A DNA stretch of 41,396 nt from Bacteroidota bacterium (GCA_013298545.1 JAAFIA010000041.1:1-41396); one strand, 5' to 3'; counted from the stretch's first letter, positions 16,945 through 25,950 are shown. Numbers and translations are program-made. Notes: a model not told the origin generated them from the sequence alone.

Positions 16945-18282
16945 ATGAAAAACAAAATCGTAGTTACGCTAGTGTTGCTCTTAGGCATGACAACGTTGTC
17001 TTATGCCTACCGCATGGAAACTGTTGTTTATGGAAACAACAATTCGATGGATTGCTACATTCCTTCATCGTTTGCAGGTTGTCGAATGCCCGCAGACACA
17101 AATCCATTTTTTTATCAATGTGGCCCGTCTAATGTTACCATTATGATACTCATGCACGGTGGTTATTTTCAATTTGGTTCACGCAGTTCGATGACACCTT
17201 TAGCCGAACGTTTTGCTCAGGAAGAAAATATGATTGTCTTAAACATTGATTACCGCAAAGGTTGGGGATATGGCCCAAGTAATCCCTGTGGCAATGGCAA
17301 TTTGGCCTTGCAACAAGCCGCCTATCGTGTGGTGCAAGATGCTTATGCCGCCATTAATTATTTTATCTTCAATGCGGGCAATGCGCCATTCGACATCAGC
17401 AATCCTGACCGATACCGATGGAATGTTTTTGCTGGCGGATATAGCGCAGGCGCAATTACAGCATTAAATATGCACGCAACACAAGCCGAGTTTGATATTG
17501 AAGCGCCCATTCTTCATCAATTGGAAGGAGCGATTACCAAATCGCCAGGTACATTTAAATTTATGGGCAGCCTTTCTATTGGCGGCGGTGTAACCAATAT
17601 GACGTATGTTAAACCGGGTACCTACAATGTGCTTTATCATGGTATAGGCGACCCTGTTGTTCCATTTATTTATGGTACCCCCATTTCGTCAAATTGCAGC
17701 AGTATTCTTTCGCCTATGTACGGAGCAAGTTCTATCTACGATTACGTTTCTACAAACAATATTGCTCAGGTAAAACTTTACACCAAACCGGGCGGACATG
17801 CTTCTTTTGCCGCTTCACTCGCAGACGCTGATTTTGTGGTAACGCATTTCATATCGAGTGTTGATGCCGCTTGTTATGAACAAGGCTGTGGCATGATCCC
17901 AGGCCCACCTTTTTTTACAGGAATAAATTGCCCAACACTGAATCCTGCAAATGCAGATGTTACCGTTGGACCACTTCCCAATGGTGTTAGCGAGTATGTC
18001 AGTCTAAACTTTATATGTCCCATGTATGCACGCATGGCCAATCCCAATGCAGCAGAACAACCTTACACCATTTCCGATTTTCGCGATTCGTTCAAAACGC
18101 AAATGCCCTCTCATGTTTCTATTTACAGCATAGACGGACGTTTGCTTGAACGCTTGCAGGTCAATGATTTTGAAACGTTTCAGCAATTGGTACACACCAA
18201 TTACCGCAATCAAGTATTGGTGATTGAAGTTGAACAAGCAGAACAAAAACTTGCGCATTTTAAGTACATCAGTATTGAATAG
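16945..18282 (+). CDS. Secreted alpha/beta hydrolase (esterase/lipase-like) with putative T9SS-type tail
   Basis: A 445 aa protein with a signal peptide (residues 1-21, ending SYAY). The alpha/beta hydrolase parts are in order: the oxyanion HGG at 71-73, a Y-R-K segment, the nucleophile elbow G-Y-S-A-G with Ser167, Asp236 in GIGDPVVP, and His285 in KPGGHASF. This supports a carboxylesterase of the hormone-sensitive-lipase-like type. About 150 residues follow, ending in HVSIYSIDGRLLERLQV and a KYISIE terminus, which resembles the second half of a type A T9SS sorting domain but lacks the usual FPNP start. It is likely exported and may be surface bound. A strong bidirectional terminator follows. 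Confidence 0.8.
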   Translation: MKNKIVVTLVLLLGMTTLSYAYRMETVVYGNNNSMDCYIPSSFAGCRMPADTNPFFYQCGPSNVTIMILMHGGYFQFGSRSSMTPLAERFAQEENMIVLNIDYRKGWGYGPSNPCGNGNLALQQAAYRVVQDAYAAINYFIFNAGNAPFDISNPDRYRWNVFAGGYSAGAITALNMHATQAEFDIEAPILHQLEGAITKSPGTFKFMGSLSIGGGVTNMTYVKPGTYNVLYHGIGDPVVPFIYGTPISSNCSSILSPMYGASSIYDYVSTNNIAQVKLYTKPGGHASFAASLADADFVVTHFISSVDAACYEQGCGMIPGPPFFTGINCPTLNPANADVTVGPLPNGVSEYVSLNFICPMYARMANPNAAEQPYTISDFRDSFKTQMPSHVSIYSIDGRLLERLQVNDFETFQQLVHTNYRNQVLVIEVEQAEQKLAHFKYISIE

Positions 18283-18295
18283 TTTTTCGCCCCAT

Positions 18296-18338
18296 AAAAA
18301 ACGCGGCTCTGAAAAATTTCAGAGCCGCGTTTTTTTTA
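18296..18338. terminator. Bidirectional terminator between hydrolase and ABC exporter operon
   Basis: Hairpin ACGCGGCTCTGA / TCAGAGCCGCGT with A- and T-runs on both sides. It ends both the plus-strand hydrolase and the minus-strand exporter operon, whose stop is at 18350. Confidence 0.94.
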
Positions 18339-18349
18339 TCTACTAGCAT

Positions 18350-19618
18350 TTACTTCCGTTTCGTTTCCCATTGGCAAAGCGGACGCACCGCACCACCAAA
18401 CCCAAGCGTATAATCGCCCCGCGCACTATCGCCGCGCAAATGATCAATCACATTAAAACTTACCGCATCGCGCTCGTGAAAATAAATTTTGAATGGCTCA
18501 ATTTTTATTGCTGCAACACCCACAACCACCGCACCTTCATTCAACAAATTCGGTTCTACCCACATGGTTGCTGTATAAATGCCTTTTTTACGCGGCTCAC
18601 GACGCAATTCAGAAACCGTATCGTGTGTATTAAAAATATTTACTCCTTGATCGTTGAAAAAATTATAACTGTGTGTAAACACATCGCCATCTTGCAACAC
18701 TTCGTAATCCATGCTGATGCCAAGGGGTTTCGTTACATCAAAATTTTCCATCACCTCGAAATTGGCATCATGCACACGCACTTCCAACAACCGACAAATT
18801 TCATTGCCCGGTTGCTCGCGCTCTTCCGTCCAACTGCGTTGTGCCGTTGTTCCAAAACCCGAACGCATGTAAGTACTAATCACTTGATCGGTGGGGCCGC
18901 TCGTTACCAATTGGCCATCTTTCAATAAAATTGCGCGATTACACAAACGGGTAACTGTATCCATTTGATGGCTCACAAATAAAATAGTTCGTCCGCCATT
19001 GCTCACCTCCTCCATCTTTCCCAAGCATTTTTTCTGGAAAGCCGAATCGCCCACAGCAAGCACTTCATCGACAATTAAAATTTCGGGATCGAGGTGAGCT
19101 GCCACCGCAAAGGCCAACCGCACATACATCCCACTTGAATAACGTTTGACCGGCGTATCGAGAAATTTTTCAATCTCCGCAAACGCCACAATCTCATCAA
19201 ACTTCGATTTGATTTCTGCGCGCGACATACCCAAAATCGAACCATTCAAATAAATATTTTCGCGGCCACTCAGTTCTGGATGAAAACCCGTTCCAACTTC
19301 GAGCAACGATGCGACACGACCATCAATCGTAATGCGTCCAGTAGTGGGCGAAACAATGCGGCTCAGGACTTTCAACAGGGTTGATTTTCCTGCACCATTT
19401 CGACCAATGATTCCAACACGGTCGCCTTGTTTCACTTCAAAATTCAAATCTTTCAGTGCCCAAAACTCTTCGCTTGAGGCAAAGGTGTTGTTGCGTTTGC
19501 CAAATGGATTTTTAAACGCATTGGCCAGCACATCGCGAAATACCACGTACCGATCGCCTTGCTTGTGTTTCAGCAGGTAACTCTTGCTCAGATTTTCGAC
19601 CGTGATGATGGCGCTCAT
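18350..19618 (-). CDS. Polysaccharide ABC exporter ATP-binding subunit (Wzt/TagH-like)
   Basis: A 422 aa ABC ATPase. Walker A GRNGAGKST at 72-80, Q-loop region LEVGTGFHPELSGRENIYLN (107-126), signature SSGM at 161-164, Walker B LIVDE at 181-185 and the switch His217 in VSHQM are all intact. The 'ELSGRENIYLNG' segment and the long C-terminal domain (about residues 255-422) identify the Wzt/TagH group that exports O-antigen or teichoic-type glycans. The C-terminal domain in Wzt homologues binds the glycan terminus. It begins directly after the permease stop (adjacent bases 19618/19619), so the two are a transporter pair. Confidence 0.93.
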   Translation of the reverse strand: MSAIITVENLSKSYLLKHKQGDRYVVFRDVLANAFKNPFGKRNNTFASSEEFWALKDLNFEVKQGDRVGIIGRNGAGKSTLLKVLSRIVSPTTGRITIDGRVASLLEVGTGFHPELSGRENIYLNGSILGMSRAEIKSKFDEIVAFAEIEKFLDTPVKRYSSGMYVRLAFAVAAHLDPEILIVDEVLAVGDSAFQKKCLGKMEEVSNGGRTILFVSHQMDTVTRLCNRAILLKDGQLVTSGPTDQVISTYMRSGFGTTAQRSWTEEREQPGNEICRLLEVRVHDANFEVMENFDVTKPLGISMDYEVLQDGDVFTHSYNFFNDQGVNIFNTHDTVSELRREPRKKGIYTATMWVEPNLLNEGAVVVGVAAIKIEPFKIYFHERDAVSFNVIDHLRGDSARGDYTLGFGGAVRPLCQWETKRK

Positions 19619-20467
19619 TTAAATAACGTCTGCAATATTTTTTTCCATTTTTCGGAAATAGAAAAATCCCGTAATCAATAAAAGTATGCCAACACTACAA
19701 CTCAATGCAAAGCCCGGCCACCAAATTGTTGATTGTCCGCGCAGCAAACACCAACGAAATCCATCAATCACACTCACCATTGGATTTGCGGCATATAAAT
19801 ATTTCACCCAAACAGGTAAATTCGGATTTCCGAAAATGGTACTGCTTGGAATACCAACAGGCGAAAGAAATAATCCAAATTGGATAATGAATGGAATGAT
19901 GAAACGAAAATCGCGGTACTTGACATATAAGGCCGAGACCAATAATCCAGCGCCAAGCGAAGTGATGATGGCAAGCAACAAGAAAGCGGGCAAAGCCACA
20001 ATCCGCCAATCTGGATAGTAGCCGTACCAAATACACAGAATGGCAAAAATGAGCAGCGAACACGCAAAGTCAACCAAACTCACCACAATGCTACTTGCAG
20101 GAACAAGAATGCGCGGAAAATACACTTTGGTGAGCATACCCGCATTGGAAACGAGTGAACCGGAAGCATCGCTAAACATGTTGGCGAAAAATTGCCAAGC
20201 CAATGTTCCAGCACACACCAATAAGCCATAATGCTCCACACCACCCGTTTCAAATTTTCCGAGTTTTCCGAAAAGCACCGTAAAGATGACGATGGTGATG
20301 AACGGACGAATGACGCTCCACGCCACACCGACCACAGCTTGTTTGTACCGCACAATCAAATCGCGCCAAGCCAGAAACCAGAAAAGCCCCCGGTATTCGC
20401 GGAGGTCTTTCCAGTAGCGCCCACCTTGACGGTCGGGTTCAATGACAATTCTGTGGCGTGAGGCCAT
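19619..20467 (-). CDS. Polysaccharide ABC exporter permease (Wzm-like, ABC-2 type)
   Basis: A 282 aa inner-membrane protein with an N-terminal amphipathic region followed by about six hydrophobic segments. The early 'LFWFLAWRDLIVRYKQAVVG' is the typical ABC-2 glycan transporter start (L-x-x-R-D-L-x-x-R-Y-x-x-x-x-L-G). The partner ATPase gene begins immediately after it. It likely exports a lipid-linked polysaccharide made by the nearby glycosyltransferases. It starts 8 bases after rny, with no terminator in between, so it is probably co-transcribed with rny, an unusual coupling. Confidence 0.9.
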   Translation of the reverse strand: MASRHRIVIEPDRQGGRYWKDLREYRGLFWFLAWRDLIVRYKQAVVGVAWSVIRPFITIVIFTVLFGKLGKFETGGVEHYGLLVCAGTLAWQFFANMFSDASGSLVSNAGMLTKVYFPRILVPASSIVVSLVDFACSLLIFAILCIWYGYYPDWRIVALPAFLLLAIITSLGAGLLVSALYVKYRDFRFIIPFIIQFGLFLSPVGIPSSTIFGNPNLPVWVKYLYAANPMVSVIDGFRWCLLRGQSTIWWPGFALSCSVGILLLITGFFYFRKMEKNIADVI

Positions 20468-20475
20468 GAAAAAAA

Positions 20476-22020
20476 TTATTTAGCAATGCCCACCGCACGT
20501 GTTTCGCGGATGACGGTTACTTTGACTTGACCGGGATAGGTCATTTCGTTTTGAATTTTCTGTGAAATATCGAGCGCTAATTTCTCGGCATCTTTATCCG
20601 AAACTTTTTCGCTTGCAACAATCACACGCAATTCGCGGCCAGCTTGAATCGCATACGTTTTGTCAACACCCGGATAAGAAGCACCGAGGTTTTCGAGTTC
20701 TTTCAATCGCTTGATGTATTGCTCGACAATCTCGCGACGTGCGCCTGGCCGTGCGCCAGAAATAGCATCGCAAACTTGAATGATTGGCGCAATCATCGTC
20801 GTCATTTCTACTTCGTCGTGGTGCGCGCCAATAGCGTTGCAGATGTCTGGCTTTTCTTTGAATTTTTCGGCCAGTTTCATGCCCAAAATAGCGTGTGGCA
20901 ATTCGGGTTCATCATCAGGCACTTTTCCAATATCGTGAAGCAATCCGGCGCGTTTTGCAGCCTTTGCATTCAATCCCAATTCCGAAGCCATAATGCCGCA
21001 AAGGTTTGCCACTTCGCGCGAGTGTTGCAATAAATTTTGTCCGTAAGAAGAACGGTATTTCATGCGGCCAACCATGCGCATCAATTCAGGATGCAAGCCA
21101 TGAATGCCCAAATCAATACAGGTACGTTTGCCCGTTTCGATGATTTCGTCTTCTACTTGTTTTTTCACTTTCTCCACCACTTCTTCGATGCGGGCCGGAT
21201 GAATACGGCCATCGCCCACCAATTGGTGTAAGGCCAAACGTGCAATTTCGCGACGCACCGGATCAAATCCAGAAAGGATGATGGCTTCTGGTGTATCGTC
21301 AACAATAATTTCAATACCAGTAGCCGATTCGAGCGCACGGATGTTGCGGCCTTCGCGCCCAATGATGCGGCCTTTCATTTCGTCGCCTTCGATGTGGAAT
21401 ACAGAAACCGAATTTTCGACGGCATGTTCTGTGGCAACACGCTGAATGGTTTGAATCACGATGCGTTTGGCCTCTTTATTCGCATTCATGCGCGCTTCGT
21501 CCATGATTTCTTTTTCAAAACTCATGGCTGCTGTTTTGGCTTCGGCTTTCAACGATTCAACCAATTGTGTTTTGGCATCTTCAACCGAAATTCCAGCCAC
21601 AGCTTGTAATTGTTCTAATTTTTTGCGATGCGCCGCTTCAACTTCTTCGTTGCGTTTTTCCCAAAGTTCTTTTTGATGTTCGAGGTCGTTGCGCAGTTTT
21701 TCTACTTCTTTGTCTTTGCGCTCATACTCGTTGACTTTTTGGTTGACTTGTTGTTCTTTTTGTTTGATGCGGTTTTCGGCTTGCCCAACTTGGTTGTTGC
21801 GTTCGTTCACCGCTTTTTCGTGTTCGCTTTTGAGTTGCAGGAATTTTTCTTTCGCTTGCAGGAGTTTTTCTTTTTTCAGGGCCTCACCTTCGATTTCGGC
21901 TTGCTTGAGGCTGTCTTGTGCTTTTTTCTCAACTGCTTTTCGCAAAGCAGTTGCAGCAATAGCAACACCAACGAGCAAACCTACTAATGTAAAGATGATC
22001 GCCAATACGATCGGATTCAT
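20476..22020 (-). CDS. rny: Ribonuclease Y
   Basis: A 514 aa protein, close to the family's usual length. One N-terminal membrane helix (residues 4-26) anchors it to the inner membrane. Residues about 28-145 are a long charged coiled coil. The KH domain is shown by [15 protein letters not shown] (GxxG motif REGR). The HD domain carries [10 protein letters not shown] and [11 protein letters not shown], providing the metal-binding His-Asp pair. The enzyme is a membrane-anchored endoribonuclease that starts mRNA decay. It is transcribed after zapA and separated from it by a 147-base region with a structured RNA candidate, and followed by exporter genes. Confidence 0.96.
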   Translation of the reverse strand: MNPIVLAIIFTLVGLLVGVAIAATALRKAVEKKAQDSLKQAEIEGEALKKEKLLQAKEKFLQLKSEHEKAVNERNNQVGQAENRIKQKEQQVNQKVNEYERKDKEVEKLRNDLEHQKELWEKRNEEVEAAHRKKLEQLQAVAGISVEDAKTQLVESLKAEAKTAAMSFEKEIMDEARMNANKEAKRIVIQTIQRVATEHAVENSVSVFHIEGDEMKGRIIGREGRNIRALESATGIEIIVDDTPEAIILSGFDPVRREIARLALHQLVGDGRIHPARIEEVVEKVKKQVEDEIIETGKRTCIDLGIHGLHPELMRMVGRMKYRSSYGQNLLQHSREVANLCGIMASELGLNAKAAKRAGLLHDIGKVPDDEPELPHAILGMKLAEKFKEKPDICNAIGAHHDEVEMTTMIAPIIQVCDAISGARPGARREIVEQYIKRLKELENLGASYPGVDKTYAIQAGRELRVIVASEKVSDKDAEKLALDISQKIQNEMTYPGQVKVTVIRETRAVGIAK

Positions 22021-22068
22021 ACTTTTTGGGTTATTAGATTTTGGTTCAACATTTCAAGGATGTGGCAC

Positions 22069-22125
22069 AAAAAATCCCGTACGGTTACCACGCTCCGAAT
22101 GGGAGAGTTTGCCTACGGGAATTGT
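22069..22125 (-). ncRNA. Structured RNA candidate between zapA and rny (possibly 6S-like RNA or attenuator)
   Basis: On the minus strand the RNA forms a 7-bp stem UCCCGUA / UACGGGA, followed by a U-run, with an internal loop containing a second short stem CUCC/GGAG. The closing stem and U-run can work as a terminator. From memory, Bacteroidetes genomes often carry a 6S-type RNA at this zapA-rny position; I cannot check this, so an alternative is an intercistronic attenuator. Confidence 0.45.
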
Positions 22126-22167
22126 ATTTGTTTAAAACCGATTCAAGCCAAAGGCTCAAAACAGGAT

Positions 22168-22551
22168 TTAAACGGAAGTGTTGCTCGCTGCGAGGTGAAC
22201 ATCTAACATTTGCTCCAGTTTATCGAGTTCGGCCAGCAGTATTTCGTGGTCATCAACCACTTTCGACTGGGATTCGAGGTATTGTGAGGCAAATTGAAGG
22301 GCGGTCATAGCCAGCAAATCTTGCTTGTCTTTGACGGCATAGGTCGATTCGAGTTGCTGCACACGCTCATTGATGAGGGTTGCGGCACGTACAACGCGCG
22401 GCTCTTCCTTCGCATCCACGGTGAGTGGATAGGTTCTTCCGGCAATGGTACTTCGTATCGATCGTTCGCCCATCTGATTGGTCGATGTTTTTGTTTTATG
22501 TTTCCGATAGGCTGCGTTGTTATTGCGCGGCGTTTCGGATTCCTCGGTCAT
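22168..22551 (-). CDS. zapA: Cell division protein ZapA
   Basis: A 127 aa protein from ATG 22551; the alternative ATG at 22473 gives the usual 101 aa, starting MGERSIRSTIAGRTYPLTV. The conserved ZapA core is IAGRTYPLTVDAKEEPRVV, followed by RVQQLESTYAVKDKQDLLA and a C-terminal coiled coil (LESQSKVV...LDKLEQML). ZapA binds FtsZ and helps bundle protofilaments at midcell. The longer start is favoured only by its 24-base distance to the upstream gene stop. The extra Asn/Lys/Thr-rich leader is not seen in typical family members. Confidence 0.88.
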   Translation of the reverse strand: MTEESETPRNNNAAYRKHKTKTSTNQMGERSIRSTIAGRTYPLTVDAKEEPRVVRAATLINERVQQLESTYAVKDKQDLLAMTALQFASQYLESQSKVVDDHEILLAELDKLEQMLDVHLAASNTSV

Positions 22552-22575
22552 TCAGTATGCACCAAAAGCACATAC

Positions 22576-22866
22576 TTACTTATTCAGCTGAGCGATGCAC
22601 TTGTCAATTTCCCGCACCAACTCATTTATTTTCAACTTTACTGCTAAATTCTTTTCGCCGTCGCCAGCCAACGATTTGGCTATTCGAAGCACTTTATATT
22701 TCTCTTCGATCGCTTTTTTATCGTTTTCCAGTTGGGCAACCTTACTTTCAAGCTCGGCATTTTGCTTACGCAAGACACGGTTATCCGATTGCAGGGTTTC
22801 CTGCAAATGTAGGATTTTTTCGGTTTTCGCCCGAAGTGCCGCTACTTGTGAAGTAATACTACGCAT
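22576..22866 (-). CDS. Small coiled-coil protein upstream of zapA
   Basis: A 96 aa protein that is almost wholly coiled coil: ALRAKTEKILHLQETLQSD, then a long region of K/E/L heptads. It resembles ZapB-like or cell-division coiled coils by composition only. The C-terminus KINELVREIDKCIAQLNK is a conserved-looking end. Together with the promoter 35 bases upstream and zapA 24 bases downstream, it is the first gene of the zapA-rny operon and likely works in the same division process. Confidence 0.75.
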   Translation of the reverse strand: MRSITSQVAALRAKTEKILHLQETLQSDNRVLRKQNAELESKVAQLENDKKAIEEKYKVLRIAKSLAGDGEKNLAVKLKINELVREIDKCIAQLNK

Positions 22867-22900
22867 AAATTAAGCCTTTGCCCTGATGTTCAGGATGCTA

Positions 22901-22933
22901 CAAATATAAGTACTGGGCCGATGCAAACACCAA
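22901..22933 (-). promoter_or_regulatory. Promoter of the coiled-coil/zapA/rny operon
   Basis: On the minus strand TATATTTG (plus 22901-22908) fits the -7 consensus exactly, with TTG (plus 22931-22933) 22 nt upstream. The first start codon is about 35 bases downstream. Confidence 0.65.
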
Positions 22934-23228
22934 GCGTTTCGTGATTATTTCTAGCAAGCAAAAACAAGGCTTCTTGCAATGGCTTTTTCTGTAAACTATG
23001 CAACTTAGTAACCGAATGTATGAACCGAAACCTGAAAAAATACCAGTCTGTAAAAAACTAATCGTATGGCTTAAAATCCTAAAAAAACATCTTTCTCAGA
23101 CCATTTTCAAGGAAAATAAATCCTCGATTCTAGATTTATTCGAGAATATTGGACTTACGAAAAAGAAGCGCAACTCAAACAGCAATTCTAAATCCGTAAA
23201 TAATCCAAGCATTTGGCATTTTCTTGCA

Positions 23229-23259
23229 TTGTTCGCCCCGAACAACGCATTTACTTTTG
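23229..23259 (+). promoter_or_regulatory. Promoter of the YCF48-like gene
   Basis: TTG at 23229-23231, 20 nt spacer, TACTTTTG at 23252-23259. Every defined base of the Bacteroidetes consensus is present; the start codon is 25 bases downstream. Confidence 0.75.
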
Positions 23260-23284
23260 TAATTGAATCATAAAACAAGACCTC

Positions 23285-24541
23285 ATGAAATCAATCGCCC
23301 TTTTTTGTTTGTCGCTTTTGACAACTGCCATAACTGCGCAAAACTGGATTCCGCTCAATTCAGGTGTTACGCAAAAATTAAACGATGTATTTTTCACCTC
23401 GCGCGATACAGGCTATGTGGTGGGAAACGACAGTGTTTTGCTGCGTACCACCAATGGCGGAAATACCTGGACACGGCTGAATGATGTAGCCAATTATAAC
23501 CCTGGAAACCTCAACGGAATTTGGATGTTTGGCGATGGAACGGGGTATATTGCTCCGCTTTATCAAAGTGGTATTCCGCAAACAGCAAATTCGGGTATTA
23601 GCTGGACAAGCAACAACAATTCCATAAACCCTTGTTTTCCGGACGGATTATTTTTTGCTTCGCCAACCAATGGTTTTCTTTTTGGACAAGGGTGTTTTGG
23701 TGGTGCATACATTTCGCATTGGGATGGTAACACTTGGAGCGGTGGCGAATTGCTCGATTACACGTTTATCAATAATACCTACATTCAAATACGTGGTGTG
23801 GCGTACAATCCGGCAACCAATACAGCCGTTGCGGTTGGCGATCGCGGAAAAATTTTTCGTTCGACCGATAATTTTCAGACCTGGGACACCATTGTGGTTA
23901 ATGGTACAGATGATTTTACGGCGGTAGATTATGCGGGAAACAATCGTTTTTACATTTCGAGTAAAGCGCAATTTGCAAGTGCGTATGTATCGACAGATGA
24001 TGGACAGTCATTTAGCATTGATCAAACATTCGCGTTTACATTTTTCTATCCTGAGTTTTATGATATTGATATGCTCGACAATGGTTTTGGCGTAATAGGT
24101 GGTTATGCACAAACAGGTGGAACTGGATTTTTACAAATTCGAAATGCGACGGGGTGGGGATCTCAATACGATGGGGTTCCGCAAATTATTCATGCGGTAT
24201 ATGCAGTTGATTCGACGTTGGCGTTTGCGGTGGGTGATAGTGGCGCAATTTACCGCTACGATCATCCGGTAGGAATTGAGGATGTGTATGCTTCAACGCA
24301 GGAATTAAATTTATTTCCGACGGTGGTACAAAGCAATGAAACGGTTACACTTAATTTACCTTTAGGCGAAATTTTTCAAGTAGAGGTTATAGATGCGCGG
24401 GGACGCGTGTGCATGCGCTATGGCAATTGCGCGGGGGCGTATAAACTGGATGTAGAAAAATTTTCACCGCGCGCGGGTGTGTATGTTGTAAAAGCTATGA
24501 GTGAACGTACGCAGGCTTGTGGGAAGTTGGTGGTGCGATAA
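23285..24541 (+). CDS. Secreted YCF48-like beta-propeller protein with type A T9SS sorting domain
   Basis: A 418 aa protein with a signal peptide (MKSIALFCLSLLTTAITAQ). Repeated propeller blades show as LNDVFFTSRDTGYVVGNDSV followed by LRTTNGGNTWTRL, GIWMFGDGTGYIAP, AVAVGDRGKIFRSTDNF and AYVSTDDGQSF, the pattern of YCF48/BNR-type photosynthesis-assembly-like domains. The last 85 residues, from NLFPTVVQSNE, match a type A T9SS sorting domain with the usual V-x-x-x-x-A-R-G-R and a KLVVR end, although the FPNP motif has become FPTV. It is expected to pass the outer membrane. Ligand unknown. It has its own promoter and a bidirectional terminator. Confidence 0.87.
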   Translation: MKSIALFCLSLLTTAITAQNWIPLNSGVTQKLNDVFFTSRDTGYVVGNDSVLLRTTNGGNTWTRLNDVANYNPGNLNGIWMFGDGTGYIAPLYQSGIPQTANSGISWTSNNNSINPCFPDGLFFASPTNGFLFGQGCFGGAYISHWDGNTWSGGELLDYTFINNTYIQIRGVAYNPATNTAVAVGDRGKIFRSTDNFQTWDTIVVNGTDDFTAVDYAGNNRFYISSKAQFASAYVSTDDGQSFSIDQTFAFTFFYPEFYDIDMLDNGFGVIGGYAQTGGTGFLQIRNATGWGSQYDGVPQIIHAVYAVDSTLAFAVGDSGAIYRYDHPVGIEDVYASTQELNLFPTVVQSNETVTLNLPLGEIFQVEVIDARGRVCMRYGNCAGAYKLDVEKFSPRAGVYVVKAMSERTQACGKLVVR

Positions 24542-24546
24542 TCGTT

Positions 24547-24586
24547 AAAAAAAAACGGCTCAGGTGTTTGCTTGAGCCGTTTTTTT
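24547..24586. terminator. Bidirectional terminator closing the YCF48 gene and the TonB-domain array
   Basis: Hairpin CGGCTCA / TGAGCCG with additional G-C pairing toward the loop, flanked by A- and T-runs. It lies 22 bases beyond the stop of the last TonB-domain gene. Confidence 0.92.
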
Positions 24587-24608
24587 ATGATAGTAGTTAT
24601 TCCAATTC

Positions 24609-25076
24609 CTAACGTCGTTTACTCTTTTTCCCTTTATCCAAAACAAATTTTACTGGAATGGTCATCTGCAAACGTACAGGCTTGCCGTTTCTGGTTGCCG
24701 GAGTCCATTTCGGCATCGCTTTGATTACACGCACCGCTTCTCGTCCTAAACCGGGGGCACCGGGAACACCTTTTGCAACTTCTACATTCGATACGCTACC
24801 ATCTTTTTCAATAATGAAAGAAACGTAAACAGTACCTTGCTTGCCCTGCTCTTTTTCGAATTGAGGGTAGTTGGTATTTAAGCTCAAGTATTCGTTTATC
24901 GGATCTGCAACACCTCTTGGATTTGGAAATTCCGGCATTACCTCTACGGCGTTTGGATCATTGGCATCTTGATCTGTTGTATCTGTTTTGGCGTGCAACA
25001 CCTTTGCAGAATCTTGCTGTGCATACATTGCAACGTTTGCCACTAAAAATAAAAGGAGAAGGGTTATTTTTTTCAT
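24609..25076 (-). CDS. Short secreted TonB C-terminal domain protein (array member 7)
   Basis: A 155 aa protein: signal peptide (MKKITLLLLFLVANVAMYAQ), a polar Asp/Ala-rich linker, then the TonB C-terminal fold from PEFPNPRGVAD. Core motifs are VYVSFIIEKDGSVSNVEV, EAVRVIKAMPKWTPA and GKPVRLQMTIPVKFVL. It lacks the uncleaved membrane helix and the Pro-rich spacer of energy-transducing TonB, so it would be soluble in the periplasm. A basic tail DKGKKSKRR ends it. It is the last gene of the seven-gene operon, 13 bases after member 6. Function is not established. Confidence 0.85.
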   Translation of the reverse strand: MKKITLLLLFLVANVAMYAQQDSAKVLHAKTDTTDQDANDPNAVEVMPEFPNPRGVADPINEYLSLNTNYPQFEKEQGKQGTVYVSFIIEKDGSVSNVEVAKGVPGAPGLGREAVRVIKAMPKWTPATRNGKPVRLQMTIPVKFVLDKGKKSKRR

Positions 25077-25089
25077 GTTGGGTTAGAGA

Positions 25090-25518
25090 TTAATGTAAAA
25101 CAAATTTAATTGGAATTGTCATCGATAACCTAACAGGTTTTCCTTTCAATGTTGCGGGACTCCATTTAGGCATAAGTTTAACAACGCGTAATGCTTCGCG
25201 AGCAAATCCTGGCCCATTGGAAACTTCTTTTTCAATTTTAACAGTTGAAACCGTACCATCTTTTTCGACAATAAAACTGATATAAACTGTTCCTTCGATC
25301 CCTTGCTCTTTTTCAAATTGCGGATAGTTGATATTGTCTTTTAAAAATAGTGTTAGACTATCTTGCCCTCCCTGAAAGTAGGGCATTTTCTCGCCATACA
25401 AATTTTCTTCATTTAAGTTCTTCTGCTTATTCATCATCTCTTTCAAAAGCTGAGGCATGTCTGAAGGATGACAAGAAGCAAGAAGCAGTATGAGAAAAAG
25501 TGTAAGGTTTTTTTTCAT
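25090..25518 (-). CDS. Short TonB C-terminal domain lipoprotein (array member 6)
   Basis: A 142 aa protein with a lipoprotein signal (LFLILLLASC; Cys at residue 16), so it is probably tethered to a membrane by lipid. A short linker leads to FQGGQDSLTLFLKDNINYPQ and the TonB C-terminal core: VYISFIVEKDGTVSTVKI, then EALRVVKLMPKWSPA and KPVRLSMTIPIKFVLH. Among the four short array members it is the only one with a lipobox; the others have ordinary signal peptides. No membrane-spanning anchor is present. It lies 12 bases after member 5. Confidence 0.85.
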   Translation of the reverse strand: MKKNLTLFLILLLASCHPSDMPQLLKEMMNKQKNLNEENLYGEKMPYFQGGQDSLTLFLKDNINYPQFEKEQGIEGTVYISFIVEKDGTVSTVKIEKEVSNGPGFAREALRVVKLMPKWSPATLKGKPVRLSMTIPIKFVLH

Positions 25519-25530
25519 CTTTTTTCACTT

Positions 25531-25950
25531 TTATTTGGATTCAATTCGAATAGGCAGAGTCATACTCAAGCGTATAGGCTTGCCATTCATTTCAGCAGGC
25601 TTCCAGTTGGGTGGCATGGTTGAAATAACACGTACAATTTCGGCATTTAGCATGGGAGCATTGAGAATACCTTTCACAATTTTCACATGGCTAACTGAGC
25701 CATCGAGTTCTACAATAAACGAAACATAAACTGTTCCGAATTTTGCCTCAGATGAAGTATCTTGAGGTAAGCGTAGGTTTTTATAAATATAGGTTAAAAC
25801 ACCTCCTGGATATTCTGGTGCTTTCTCTGCAAATTGAATAACCTTGTCATCTTCTGTTTGTAACGTTTCAAGTCTTGCAGCATCTTGCTGACCAATTGCG
25901 TGTATGGATAGCCATACAAAAAGCAGAATGAGGCTTACTCTTTTCACCAT
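25531..25950 (-). CDS. Short secreted TonB C-terminal domain protein (array member 5)
   Basis: A 139 aa protein from ATG 25950 (MVKRVSLILLFVWLSIHAIG), which begins a signal peptide; the longer open frame would overlap the preceding gene. A linker with 'ARLETLQTEDDKVIQFAEKA' (cut before the core) leads to PEYPGGVLTYIYKNLRLPQ and VYVSFIVELDGSVSHVKIVK, then IVRVISTMPPNWKPA and KPIRLSMTLPIRIESK. The insertion of an extra Pro in MPPNWKP deviates from the usual MPKWKP. It is soluble and secreted to the periplasm by its signal. Member of the seven-gene array. Confidence 0.82.
   Translation of the reverse strand: MVKRVSLILLFVWLSIHAIGQQDAARLETLQTEDDKVIQFAEKAPEYPGGVLTYIYKNLRLPQDTSSEAKFGTVYVSFIVELDGSVSHVKIVKGILNAPMLNAEIVRVISTMPPNWKPAEMNGKPIRLSMTLPIRIESK

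Larger units (their letters stand above)
22867..23284. other. 418-base intergenic region without a supported gene
   Basis: This divergent gap holds the minus-strand promoter at 22901-22933 and a plus-strand promoter at 23229-23259. The remaining AT-rich sequence contains a 91-codon open frame (22998-23273) with no signal, motif or coding-like composition, which I do not call. Confidence 0.6.

Noticed and set aside
22998-23273. 91-codon open frame before the YCF48-like gene
   Set aside because: No signal peptide or motif, low-complexity Lys/Asn/Ser composition, and a clear promoter for the next gene lies inside its 3' end.
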